A stretch of 64,000 bases of DNA from Casuarina equisetifolia. Its lineage: Eukaryota > Streptophyta > Magnoliopsida > Fagales > Casuarinaceae. Positions 36,891 through 48,864 of this stretch are shown here, piece after piece. The notes under the pieces were generated by a model. It was not told where the DNA came from. It did no database searches and saw nothing but the letters and a program-made list of their open reading frames with translations. The number at the start of each line of letters is the position of its first letter. The stretch's first letter is position 1. Location: assembly GCA_028551475.1 (NCBI GenBank), contig CM052361.1, forward strand, positions 17,425,274-17,489,273, in the 5' to 3' direction. A program made the translations under genes and the position numbers.

Positions 36891-37831
36891 CACTTACAAG
36901 CCCAAAACAATGATGATTAGTTTCCTAATTTTAGAGCAGCTACAAACCATATTTCTCCCAACACTTTGGACTTCAAAGCCTACAAACCTATAACAGCGAC
37001 CAAGAAGTCACCATGAGCGATGGAGGCCTTCCAATAGCCCACACTAGTAATCTCACAAACTCTAGAAATTTGCATATTTCTAATGTACTTATCAAATATA
37101 AGTTTATGTATGGCTTAACATATGACTCAACATCAAATCACATTACTATTGCCATACAATCAATCATTAAGAGTAATATGCAGTGAATTGATTATTGCAT
37201 AAGCAATTTTAAAATGAACATTAACACTTAATAACTTCAATATTGTGATTTTAGGATACTTCCAAAACTTTAAATATAATCTAAAGGTATGTAGATTCTC
37301 CAAATGAGAATAATGGTCAAAATTTGGGCTTAAATTGGCCTCCATGTGCCGTCAGGAGACTCTGCCATCCGATCCACTTTAAACCTGGTTTGGATCTAGT
37401 TTGGGCTATACTATTGGTTGGTTTACAACTGATGCGGCTGGTTCACCTCAGTTTGACTTCTAGGACTGATTTTGGCCTCCATTGTATGAATCAACGCACT
37501 GCCAACACACGATTGGCCGAACGACCAAACGCCCATTACAAACGGGTGGTTGGTGGTGGAAAACCCAAATCTAACTCATTTGGGTTAGGTCAACCCATCT
37601 CTGATTTGGTCCCTAACGGCGAACACTGTAGATTTAGCAATCCTTTGTCCAACAAAGGGGTTGGCATCTTGATCCGATGCTTCTAGGTACTAAGTTTGGG
37701 CTCACTGAGTATTTTCAACACCCACAAACTCAAAGAGCAAAAACCAAAAATTTCATCCTAAAATCACAACATCAAGCTCATTTTACATAGACTTCGTGTT
37801 TTAGATGAAGCTAACCACTTTTAATACCAAT
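36891..37831 (-). other. Probable retroelement leader region
   Basis: No gene is recognised. It lies downstream (on the minus strand) of the LTR and primer-binding site at 37820-38869, so it is likely the untranslated leader of that element. The 120-codon ORF at 37324-37686 has no recognisable domain. Confidence 0.35.
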
Positions 37832-38869
37832 TGTTGGAAAAATTAGTCTTCAACAAGACTAAAATTGCCACAATTAACTTAATTTGCCATAAAACACAAA
37901 AATATCTTGATGTACGGCGAATTGTCAACTCTATTCTCTCCTTTCACACAAGCTTTAATGAGAAAGCTCCACCATGATTGAAAATCTGCTTTTCGTGTAT
38001 ATTCTACGGAGAGCCCTGATCAGAAAACTGGTTTTACTGAAAAAAAAAAAAATGCTTTTCCATCTACGCCCTTTGCAAGAGTGAAATACAATCGTGTCCT
38101 TAATGAGCCAAGATTCTCACATTAAGCCCAAAACCTCAAAGGCCCATCATTGGATCCCTATTATACCTAAAGAGGTTTATATGTACATAAATGAGAGCCA
38201 AGGAAAAGACCTAGCCATACTATTTATATGCTACATAGGTAGGTTTGACTCATCAAAATCTTATTAGGTAAGCATTGATCTACACTAGTAAATCATATTT
38301 TAACCATTTAGAACATGTCTATCACTTAATTAGACCAATTGAAATTATATCAATCTATCTTAGTAGGAAACTTCTTAATATCCAATGACATAAATCCACG
38401 TACCCTGAATCTATGAAAATAAACTAACACTACACACTTGAGACTTCATGGCCTTGCATACTATTGACCTGCTCCCTTACTCCCTTGTACGGTAGCTTTA
38501 CTTCAAAAGACGTTGTGTGGTGCCAAGTCCTCTTGTGGTATTGATTCAAAGGAATGATCGTACACAGTCATATCATGAAATGTAATGACTTGGAACATCC
38601 AACATACAAACCAATGGCAAATGGGAATGGGGGCTTCAATCAGTTTCTTATGCACGTCAAAACCTCTCTATGCTTTTTCAAGCAATCAATAAGTGCCTTA
38701 ATGAAATTGTTAAAGCTTGTGACACGGTAGAAGTAGAGGAAAACCAATCATAAATATCCAGAAATCCAGCCAAGTTCCATGGGGAATTATGAGATGGGTC
38801 AACTTAGGAATGCTTAAGTTTTACTTAAATCCATCTCGATTCCTTCACTTGATATGACAAAACCCAACA
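37832..38869 (-). mobile_element. Long terminal repeat (about 1.04 kb) with adjacent primer-binding site
   Basis: The segment starts TGTTGG (37832) and ends CCAACA (38869), a perfect 6-bp inverted terminal repeat. On the minus strand the sequence directly after the LTR is ATTGGTATTAAAAG, close to the tRNA-Met primer-binding site. A minus-strand TATA box (ATATAAATAG) lies near 38219-38229. That would give U3 of about 640 bases and R-U5 of about 390, a normal LTR layout. I did not find its partner LTR in the window. Confidence 0.55.
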
Positions 38870-40212
38870 AGACAACGCTTAAATGACACTTTTTTTTTTT
38901 TTGTCTTGTACCATTTTAAAAACTTAATGAATATGTTCAATTGCTGACCTAGATATTTTTTTTGTATATTTAGATATTATAAGAGTAAATAATAATAAAA
39001 ATGTAGAAAGATTTTAGGATTATATAAAAAAGCATAAAAAGCTATTAGAAGCATTATGACCAAATTTGAAGGAGTAGGTAGCAATTTATGAATAATTGTT
39101 CTGCCTGTGGTTCCTTTACTCACATTTTTGAACCAAATGATAATCACTTTCTTTGATTAATATTGCAAAAATCATAGCACTAAGCAGTTAATCAATATAA
39201 TCATCTAGGCCGGATATTGGAATCTAGTACTCGATGTAATCTTTTTCAACAAAAAAAAAAAAAACAAACAAAGTGGTGCCTTTTTTCGTACAAAAACGGT
39301 TGGGATAGCCAAGGGATTCATTCCTTTCAACTAGAATAAACGGGAATCCTTTTATTGCCAAATGTCATTAAGTACCATTTCAAATGGGAAAAAAATTCTG
39401 AAAGTACTCAATTTAAAAGAAAAACAATGATCCTTGATTGGGATTGATCTAAGCTCTTCAAAAGCAATTATGTCAAGACAATGACTTAGTAACACTAATT
39501 ACATTACGAGTTTTATCAAACATGTTACTTGCACTACAATATAGTTTCGTATATTCTCCTATCAGGACGGTAAAGAACTTGTTGATGGATTTGACATAAA
39601 ACCAATTGGTGGACTCCAATACAAAAAATGTAAAAGTTTCTTTTCGAATCTGAAAATTCTTTTGATTGAGCAGTAAATGTAACGGGACAAGATAGACAGA
39701 CTGCTAGTAATTGTCAAAACTTCCCACTCGATATACGCATATCAACTCGTTGGTCATGGCAGACCATTCAAACTTGAGTTATGATACTAAATGGATATTT
39801 AAAAAATAACCCAAAGTCTTAGTAACACAAGATGTGATGAAAATTTTATTAAAGATAAGAAAGAAAAAAGTAGTTGATCGAAGTACCATCTACTTGTCAG
39901 GACTCCATAGTACGAACTATTGACCAAGGTATTATTTGAATGGAAATGCAGTCCTACGGGAGAGGGAACATTTACTACTCTAATAAAGGTACAAAGAGGA
40001 AGAAAACAGAGGAGAAAGTGAGGTTCTTTATCTAGATCGTCGCTCGAGCGGCGTACACTTGTCATTCTTTGATGCCCTAACCTTGGTCTTGCTACTCCTT
40101 CCAATTCCCCGCCGAACTGCATTTAATATCCATCTCTAAAATTCCCATCACTTTATTACTTTTACGCGCATTTAGGCTTTCCTTCTGACACTCGAACACC
40201 CGCACACGAACC
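38870..40212. other. Intergenic and upstream region of pectinesterase 1
   Basis: AT-rich with an A-run near 39250 and a T-run near 38890. No coding region recognised. Confidence 0.45.
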
Positions 40213-40219
40213 TCTATAA
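40213..40219 (+). promoter_or_regulatory. TATA box of pectinesterase 1
   Basis: CTATAAA lies at 40213-40219 and is directly followed by an ATG (40220). Since transcription starts about 30 bases after a TATA box, that ATG would not be in the mRNA. This argues for the start at 40325. Confidence 0.6.
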
Positions 40220-40324
40220 ATGTCTATCGAAATCCCCGAGGCTGAGTACACACACAGTTTCCCTGAGCCACAGCAGCTCCCACCCTCCGAGTCCCGGTGT
40301 CAAAAGACCACCGCCACCGTTGCA

Positions 40325-43300
40325 ATGCCAAAGCCAGTCTTCTCCTTTTTCATCTTCCTTTTCCTTCTCTCCCTTTTCTCAGCTTTGTTAGCCTCAGCGC
40401 AATCCTCACCACAATCTCCTTCCGCAGCGTGCAAGTCTACCCTCTACCCGAAGCTCTGCCGTTCAATACTCTCCACCATCCGCTCCGCTCCATCCAATCC
40501 CTACGGCTACGGCGAGTTCTCTGTGAAGAAAGGATTGAAGCAAGCACGAAAAATGTCCAAAGTCATCGACCACTACCTCAGCCAAAGGCGACACTCATCA
40601 ATGAGCCATGCCGAGGTTGGAGCACTGGATGATTGCCGCCAGCTCTCCCAACTCAACGTGGAGTACTTGCAGTCCATCTCCACCGAGCTCAAGTCGGCTG
40701 AGTTGTTAAACAACGAGCTGGTGGAGCGAGTGCAGACGATGCTGAGTGCGATAGTGACAAACCAGCAGACCTGCTACGATGGGCTTGAGGATTCCAAGAG
40801 TACCATCGTAAGCGCATTGTCTGAGCCGCTGAACAACGTAACTCAGTTGTATAGTGTATCGCTTGGGTTGGTAACGCATGCATTAGATCGAAATCTGAAA
40901 CGAAACAAAAGGAAGAAAGGGTCTAAAGGTGGATCGCCGACGAAGGGACAACACCCGGAACGCGAACGACTTGAAACTCTCATCAAGGTAAACAACATTG
41001 TAGCTAGCACCTTTGTTTGTCTTGTTTTTAGGACGGGATGATTATCTGATAGAGTTCCCGACTTGCTTGGTTCCGATGATGGTCAAGATATCCGTAGGTC
41101 GTACCGGCAACCTTAGCTAACTTAAACAGCTGGTTAGCTTCTGAAAGATCATTCAACTATAAAATCGAAGTCAATCTTTTTAGGCTACTGCACATGAATA
41201 GTATAGCTATAGGCTACTAAAACGGAAAAAAAAAAATTTAAATAAACCAAAATAACTTAATTCCTGCTACATATTCCTGGAACATATATGGCCTGTTCTA
41301 CCTCCCTTAGATCCTCAGTTAATTATTAGCTAGGAATGGTCGGCGGATTGGCCACCCAAATGCAGAGCCTCTTAGCTGTATGAGTGGACTAAATCCTACC
41401 CAATAACCCATCAATAAAGAAGTGGTTAAGCTACATGTGCCTGTGCAAGTAAGTGCGATGAGAGTACAGGATCACGGTTGGGGGCAACTTGGCACTTGGG
41501 CTTCACATGGGTTTCAATTCCCTTGTCAAGCGACTGGCAGTGCCTTGTCGCATACGGTGATCACGAGCGCCATCTGCTGTTTTCTGAAGTTAGTCGTGAG
41601 GAAATGCTAGCAATCACACTGGTTTGGTCAACACACGTTAGGTGTTCCCAAAAGCCAAAACTCTCCTTAGCCTCTTGCCGCAAAGAAAATTGAAAAAATC
41701 AAAAATCAAAAACCATACCAAGAGAAGCAAAGCCATAACCAAATTGGTTGTGCTAGGATTGGGTTTCTTTGTCTTGTTGAATGTCGTGTCTCCCTAGGCA
41801 CATCAATGCCTTCTGAACTGAATATTTACATAAAATATAATGCCAACACGCTTCGGGGGAATATCAAGGCATCCATTACAAAACTTGTCCCTGCCCACCA
41901 TTGACTATGACTTGCGCACGCGGTTTTCTGGCAAATTCCTGCTCATTTTCCTTAAAGCCAGGCTTCCTTTTCAACTTTCTTTTTTCACTTTGTTTGTCTC
42001 CTAAGCTAATCCAAGGAAGCTTCATAACTTATGCGTAGTGTCTAGGTCTTTGTGTTTCCAACCCATACAATAACGTCCCTTAGACATTCTGATATGGTTG
42101 GGATGGGTATAACACGTAACGGGATTGGGTTGCTTCAAAATGGTCCTCGAAAAGACAATAGAAAATTGGAAGAGATAAAAACAAAGGGACATCGTAACTC
42201 ATGCCCTGATATCATGCCATCCAAGCCACCGGCCAACTTGTTCAGATCCCCCTTCCCTCTTATCTACAAGCATGTCTTATTTAGTTTGAAAAGAAACGTG
42301 ATATGTCCCGGAAAGGATAATGTATCTTACACCAAAAGTTCCCTTTGTCCCATCAACTTAGGTGGGCATCCATGTTTACGCTATTTTTAGGTCTTAGAAC
42401 TTATAATCAAATTGAATTCTTCTGTACAAAGATCTTTTTTTTTTTTTTTTTTTTTTCTGTAAATTTGGTTTAGAAAAAATATTTTGAAACTCTCTATACA
42501 TTTTGTTTCTTTTTCTTATAGATTAGAAGATCGATTGTTAAGATCTTCATCATTTTTTCTAACAAATAGCAATAACAATAACAAATTAGATTATAAGTAT
42601 TTGTTTCTATTAGTGAATTAAAGAAACTTAAAGTAATGATAGACACGAGCAACTCCATTATTGAGGTTGACAAATAGAGAATCCCTTTTCCTGGTGTGCC
42701 CATGAGCTAATTTATTGTTGTAAGGTGACTTCAAATCACCCCCAACAATTCTATATTAATGTCTTTGTTTTAGGAATTTCTTGTTATCGTCATACAATTA
42801 TATTTTGAAATAATTTTTACTTAGACTAAATAAGAAAATCTTACGTGTAACATTTGTATATAGGTTAAATTGATAAAATTGATATTTAAATCAGAAGGAT
42901 AGGTTAAGAAAAGTGCAAAGATTCTGAAATCATTTCGTTTACTGTACAGGGAAATTTGTTTGTCTTGTACTACGCATGCCTTGCCTTGTTGGTTTGTCTC
43001 GTATAAACTTATATGCTCACATGGTATAGAAGTCTACCTGCCCAACTAGACAAAAAGGATAATGATTTTTGGCCCTCTTTAGTTAGAATGACAAAAGTGT
43101 TTCTGACAATTTCACTGTAGGCTCTACGGAAAGTCTCTTGCAAAAACTCGTCGCGTTGCCCGAAGAAGGAGCGGATTCTTAGTGACTTAGGAGGGGGCAA
43201 CGGCATTCTGATTAACGACACCGTGACTGTCAGCTTATATGGTACCGACAACTTCACGTCCATCACCGACGCCATCGCATCTGCTCCCAATAATTCAAAG

Positions 43301-44314
43301 CCCGAGGATGGGTATTTCTTAATCTACGCCAGAGGAGGATATTACGAAGAGTATGTTGTCGTGCCCAAGTATAAGACGAATATAATGTTGCTTGGGGATG
43401 GGATCAATAAGACTGTCATCACTGGAAACCATAGTGTGATTGACGGCTGGACAACTTTTAACTCTTCAACCTTTGGTAAGTACCTCAAGGTCGAGATCTA
43501 CATGTAACTTGTTGAAGATGTCCGACATGAATTCTTTGTGAATGTGGATCCCATGGATGCTATAATGCATCGCTCATTTTTATCTTTGGCTGACTCTGGA
43601 ACCAATTTGTTTGTTGATGCAGCTGTTTCTGGAGACCGATTTATAGCAGTAGATGTTACCTTCAGGAATACGGCTGGTCCCCAGAAGCACCAAGCAGTAG
43701 CTCTAAGGAACAATGCTGACCTCTCCACGTTCTATCGTTGTAGTTTCGAAGGCTACCAGGACACTCTCTATGTTCATTCTCTGAGACAATTCTATAGGGA
43801 CTGTGACGTATATGGAACTGTAGATTTCATTTTTGGGAATGCTGCTGCTGTCTTTCAGAGCTGCAATCTATATGTTAGAAAGCCAATGGCAAATCAAAAG
43901 AATGCCGTCACAGCTCAGGGCCGGATGGACCCAAATCAGAATACTGGTATATCTATCCACAATTGCACAATCGAAGCTGCACCAGACTTGGCCATGGATT
44001 TAAACTTCAGCTTGAATTATCTGGGGCGACCCTGGAAGGCGTACTCAAGAACTGTGTACATGCAATCATATATTGGTCGTCTGATCGATCCAGTCGGGTG
44101 GCTGGAATGGAACGGAACAGTTGGATTAGACACACTTTATTATGGCGAGTTTGAGAATCACGGGCCTGGTGCAGATACTAAAATGAGGGTTCGATGGCCT
44201 GGATACAGTTTGATGAACGTTTCACAGGCTTTGAATTTTACGGTGAATAATTTCACGATGGGGGGCATTTGGTTACCTGATACCGATATACCCTTCTCTG
44301 CAGGGCTTCTGTAG
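40325..44314 (+). CDS. PME: Pectinesterase with PMEI pro-region (pectin methylesterase 1)
   Basis: Exons 40325-40987, 43121-43475 and 43623-44314 join in frame (phases 0 and 1) to give 569 aa. The protein enters the secretory pathway: signal peptide FSFFIFLFLLSLFSALLASA. The N-terminal PMEI-like domain (about 27-200) has Cys pairs in ACKSTLYPKLC and DDC, plus NQQTC. After a very basic linker (RNLKRNKRKKGSKGG) comes the catalytic beta-helix: GGYYEE, HQAVALRNN (Q363), YQDTLY (Q385, D386), DFIFGN (D407) and LGRPW (R475). These are all the known catalytic residues. The enzyme removes methyl esters from cell-wall homogalacturonan. No RRLL/RKLL-type processing motif is obvious; the basic linker may serve instead. 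The in-frame ATG at 40220 overlaps the TATA box and is rejected. Intron 1 is 2,133 bases, intron 2 is 147. A second pectinesterase faces it 4.5 kb away but belongs to a different subgroup. Confidence 0.95.
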
Positions 44315-44754
44315 AGGAGATTTTAATAGATTGGATTTCCATTGATGTTTCAGTGCTTAAATGTCTGATCATTCTTGGAAAACTTTTAGCGTCGATGAAA
44401 TGAAGTCTTTTTTCCTTTCTTCAGAACTGCTAGCTGTTGATTAAAAACGTGCTCCGTGGACAACTGCTGAGGCCTGTACAATCTGTGGTTGATTCCAAGT
44501 CTTTACATTTTCTCATAGGTTGGTAAGGACCACAGTTCTTCACATAATCGAAAGAAGCACGTTAACCAACACAAACCTATAAATGACAATCATAGCTTTC
44601 CTTGCAGAATATGTGAAATAAAGTGACGTCGCTTGCACTGATGTCAATAGGCTGCTAGATAAAATGACAATTGCCTGTAATTAAGGAAGATCGGCAGCGA
44701 TGGCAAACCAGTGAAACAAAACAGAAAGAAAACTTTGATATAAAAAATAAATAA

Positions 44755-46300
44755 ATAAATGAAAAAAGGGGCTTTTTCTCATATTATCAGCCCAGTCATA
44801 AGCAACAATCATACTCTACATGTATATCTGATCTACACAAAAATACAAAGAAATAGTTACAACAAATTACAACCCAAAAGCAGCAAGCATCAGGCCTGGA
44901 CAATGGTGGTGCGGCATTCAAAATCTGCAGGAGGGAGAGCAAAGCGTCACGGGCCAGCAGCGTATTTTTTCTGTCTGTGCATTGTACGCCAGCTAATGTG
45001 GCGAGTAATGTGGAAGGTGGAGGTGACGTGGCAGTCAACTTCATCAACATCCTCCCACAAGCTAATGAGGTGGAATGTACAATTAGCTTAGATCAAAGAA
45101 GCTGGAAACAAGGAGAAGAGAGGCACTTGGAGAAGATGTCAACTGACTACTCAACAGGAGATAAATTGAACATAAAGCTGGCCATAAGCAAGGTGTTTTT
45201 GAATGAAGTAAAAATCAATCTCAACATACTTTGTGTAGTACAAAAGATTAAACTTGTGATTAGATAAATGGCAAAAAAGTTGTCACACCGTAACATAGGA
45301 GGATGTAGAGGTAAGGTGAGATCCAAAAGCAAATATTCAATCCACATCAATTCTACAGTAATGTTTGCCACACACTTGTATTTAGCCTCATACAGAACTA
45401 GCAACAATTTGCTAGTATGAAATAAGATACAAAAGCCACCAATAGAATGTTGATTGTTGTTTTTATCAACCTAACCCATATTTGAAAAGGCATATAGAGT
45501 AATGGAGGTGTTGTGTGTAAATAGGAGCCCATAATGAGAAATGTCTACCAAAGATTAGAGGATGTGCTTTATAGCTTGTCAATAAGCAGTGTAGAAGCAT
45601 TGAGAAATTGGTATACATTGTTGACTAAATAAGCAATGTCTAGCTCATTAAGTGTCAAGTACTAAAAGACCCCAACAATGCTATGACCAAGGAGATGACC
45701 AACTAGGTTGCTGAAGTGGATGGAGAGAGATTCATTAGTAGTGCAAGGAATGAACACGACATAAACATCAAATGTCTTGGACTGCTCTAGAATCTCAAAT
45801 GCAAATTTTGCATGATAAAGAAGAAGACCTTAAAAAATAAGTTGAATTTCAACTCCAAAAAAGTAGTGTAAAGTACCCAAGTTCTTAATCGCAAATACTC
45901 AAAAATCAAGAACAAGGAGAAAAGAGCTTAGCAATTGGTAACAAGCACAAGGAGCTTGTCTCAAGCTGTGCAAAGAACGCCCATAGATAGTAGATATGAT
46001 GGGGCCTTTAAGGATCAACAAAACCTTAGTCTTGCATCTTGTAGACCCCCTCAAACAAAAGACTATGAAGAAAGGCAATAGAGACATCCAATTGCTAGAG
46101 GAACCTATCACAAAAATAAGCAAGGGTGAAGGCAATTTGGATGGTAACAAGTTTGGTCACGAGGCTAAAATTTTCAATATAATCAATGACAACTTGCTAA
46201 TGACCTCGGTGATCAACCATGCCCTATGGTGCTTGAGAAAACTAATCAATCAAAGCTTAATCTTGTAAATTCACTTGCATTTAATTGGTTGAATTTTAGG
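44755..46300 (-). mobile_element. Decayed copia fragment: reverse transcriptase, RNase H end and 3' LTR
   Basis: On the minus strand, 45900-46150 reads a fragment ending SLRQAPCACYQLLSSFLLVL, the conserved Y-G-L-K-Q-A-P-R-x-W-Y region of copia reverse transcriptase. 45560-45720 reads IVGVF then YLTLNELDIAYLVNNVYQFL, the block after the RT. 45060-45240 reads VEIDFYFIQKHLAYG then VDIFSKCLSSPCF, the end of RNase H. A purine tract TTGTGGGAGGA (45050-45060) precedes TGTTGATGAAG (45049), the probable 3' LTR start. Stops are frequent. A short LTR-like similarity (GTGTAGAT..ATACAT.TAGAGT) is seen at about 44815-44845 and 46518-46550. Confidence 0.65.
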
Positions 46301-48453
46301 AGGAGGCCAAACTAGCTCTCAAATGCCATTGTTGTTGAACATGGATAAACCCGAGAAGGGGTGTTGAATTGAGTTTTCTATCAAATTTAATTTAATTAAA
46401 AATTAAACAAAAAATACACAATCTGTTTTGTTGGTTCAACCTAATGCTCTTGAGCCTATGTCCACCCTTCCTTACCAACTAGTAAGGAGGACATTTACTA
46501 AATCTTTACACAAAAATCACTCTATATGTATACCTAATCTACACAAGAACATAGAGAAAAGAGAGAAACGAAAAGTTAAAAAAGGAACCAAAAATTGAAT
46601 AAAGGAAGCAAAGTTGCAAAGAACTGGAGAATTTTATTCTTTGTGAAAATTTGGTCTAATTACAACTGAAACAATTTTTTTTTTAAATAAGTAGCTAAAC
46701 CTAATTTTAAAATAATCCTAGCAAATCAATAATCTCAAAATAAAGCAAATTTTAGACAAATCAGGATCCCTGCAAATAAGGGATTTCAAGAGGAATCTAA
46801 CATGTATGGAAATTGTAGATAAATTAGGATTCAAACACTTATGGAAGACCAAATAAAAAGAAAAAATCATAGACAATAAAAAAAAACTTAGGAAATTAAG
46901 GATTCACTTACTATTTAGGAAACCTCCACATTAAATAACAAAATTGCAGAGATGTCACAATATATTCTAAACGGTGTAACAAAAGTTTTTTTTATTATCT
47001 TAATTTTAGTTAAAAATCATCTTTATAACAGTAAAGTCCCTTCTATTTCACTTTTGAGTAGGATTGAACTTTCTAACATTAAACCAAAACTTTGTATTGT
47101 AACTCACAATCCGTAATTAGATGTGGATATTTTATTTTATAATCTCTGTTGATCAACTTGGATTTAGTCTAGAGTTAGAAATAAAGTCATTTTTCTTCTT
47201 TCTTTGCTAATTGACTTACATTGTTATTGTTGTATACTGATATAAAGTATATCTGTATATTTCGTTTGAATGCTTATAGGAGTCCAAATACAATAATAAT
47301 TTGAAACTAACAAGCATTTAACCAAAAGAGTAGAAAAAAAAACTAATTCTTCCTTTTCAGTTGAGCTGTACTAAGCTTTCTTATCAGGACTTTAAGCGCA
47401 AGGCAAAAAAAAAAAAAAGAACAAAAGAAAAGAAAAATCAGAGATTTAGAAAGCCATAAAAATAAAAAATAAAAATAAAATAATTTATATAAGGTTTTGG
47501 AAGACGATCAAGTTTTAGGCTTAATAAGGAAGATCATTTGGATCAAGAAGCTCAATTTCCGTAAATCCGGACTCCATAGATTTTTATGTCCTTGAAAGAT
47601 TCAAAATATGAGTCTCTTGAGTGAGTCACCCAATGCATAGAAAGGCACCGTGTTCGCTTCATTTGATTCAACTTTTCAAAACATTCATGAATCCGAGTCA
47701 TTTTTAAATTGTTGTGGAATGATCCAACGATTTACTTAGCTCAAATCATCGACATCAGTAAATACACTTAAATAGAGATTATTCTGAAGAATTTCGTGAC
47801 CAGGTTTCATGGTTGTTTTTGAAATAACCGTAAAGTTATGAACTATTATTTTGCTTTTACGATATTTGGAATTTACGGCGGTTCTTTTTTTTTTTTTTGG
47901 ACACACCGGAAAGTGTAGCGTGGTCAATGCCATAGACATGATAAAGAAATTAGCATTAAGAGTTTTACTTAATGCTAAAAGTAAATATTGGATTAGGTAT
48001 TCATAGATTAAGCATAAAAGTAAAATATAAGGTTCAGAGTTTTACTTAAAATTCTGAAGTAGTTAGCTTTTCCATAATAATTTTTGAGAGATAAACAGTA
48101 TGCTATAAGAAACAACGCATATTCAATCCCCAAAAGTACTGAAAATTTTATGTGATTTAGATTAAACTAATTTTTACATTTACATGAGGTAATAATCTAT
48201 CATTATTACTGTAATGACACACCAAATGACATAACATAAGGTGTTGACAAAAGAAACTTAGAAAAACCTTACTTAGAAAATTACCTCTTTACCTCTATCC
48301 ATAATTAGATCCCCACTAACATGATTATCATCAATTGAGGTAGGAAAGAAGAGAACGACAAGTGGATTTTTTTTAATAAAAAACCCACGGTTTGACCTTC
48401 GTAATGGATCAAGAAAAAGATTGAAGCACTGACTCTTATAGTACATATATCAT
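46301..48453. other. AT-rich intergenic region between the convergent pectinesterases
   Basis: No gene seen. The left part (about 46400-46570) may be the other LTR of the copia fragment. The remainder is low-complexity, with A- and T-runs near 47408 and 47887. Confidence 0.4.
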
Positions 48454-48660
48454 TTTTTTTTTTTATGGACTGCTAAAAATGCATTAGCCAAAACTCGAAC
48501 ATGCAAAGGGGAAAGCCCCATCCAAAACTCAAAGGCTTTCCGAAAGACGACAAGATGTGACAGCACCACCAATCCCACTCAACCCAGTCAGAGCAAACCG
48601 GAGCATCCCCTCGGCCCCTCAGCCACCCAGCCAAAGGAAGAGGCAGTGCATCCATAGAAG
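48454..48660 (-). mobile_element. Retroposed fragment with poly(A), possibly a LINE 3' end
   Basis: The minus strand is noticeably GC-richer than its surroundings and ends in GCAGTCCATAAAAAAAAAAA. A terminal poly(A) after a distinct sequence island is typical of LINE or other retroposed ends. The segment GGGGCTTTCCCCTTTGCATG resembles the 3' part of plant L1 elements, but no reverse transcriptase is present and I could not find a convincing target duplication. Confidence 0.35.
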
Positions 48661-48864
48661 GAAATAATTATACATCTTGACACCAAAGAAGAACTCAAGA
48701 AGCAACCAAAAACACTTGTATGCTTACGGGACAGCTAGATTGGGCTTTCATGGCAAAGCTTCTTTTCAACGAATGAACAAAAGAATGAGAGGAAAAAAAA
48801 AAAAAACAGATACCAAAAACCAGCATCATTGTCAGAACGAAACACTTCATGAAATTTATCACAA

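Noticed and set aside
37324-37686. 120-codon ORF
   Set aside because: No recognisable domain; it lies in what looks like the leader of an LTR element.
40220-40324. Upstream in-frame ATG of pectinesterase 1
   Set aside because: It overlaps the end of the TATA box, so it should not be transcribed, and it would bury the signal peptide 35 residues inside the protein.
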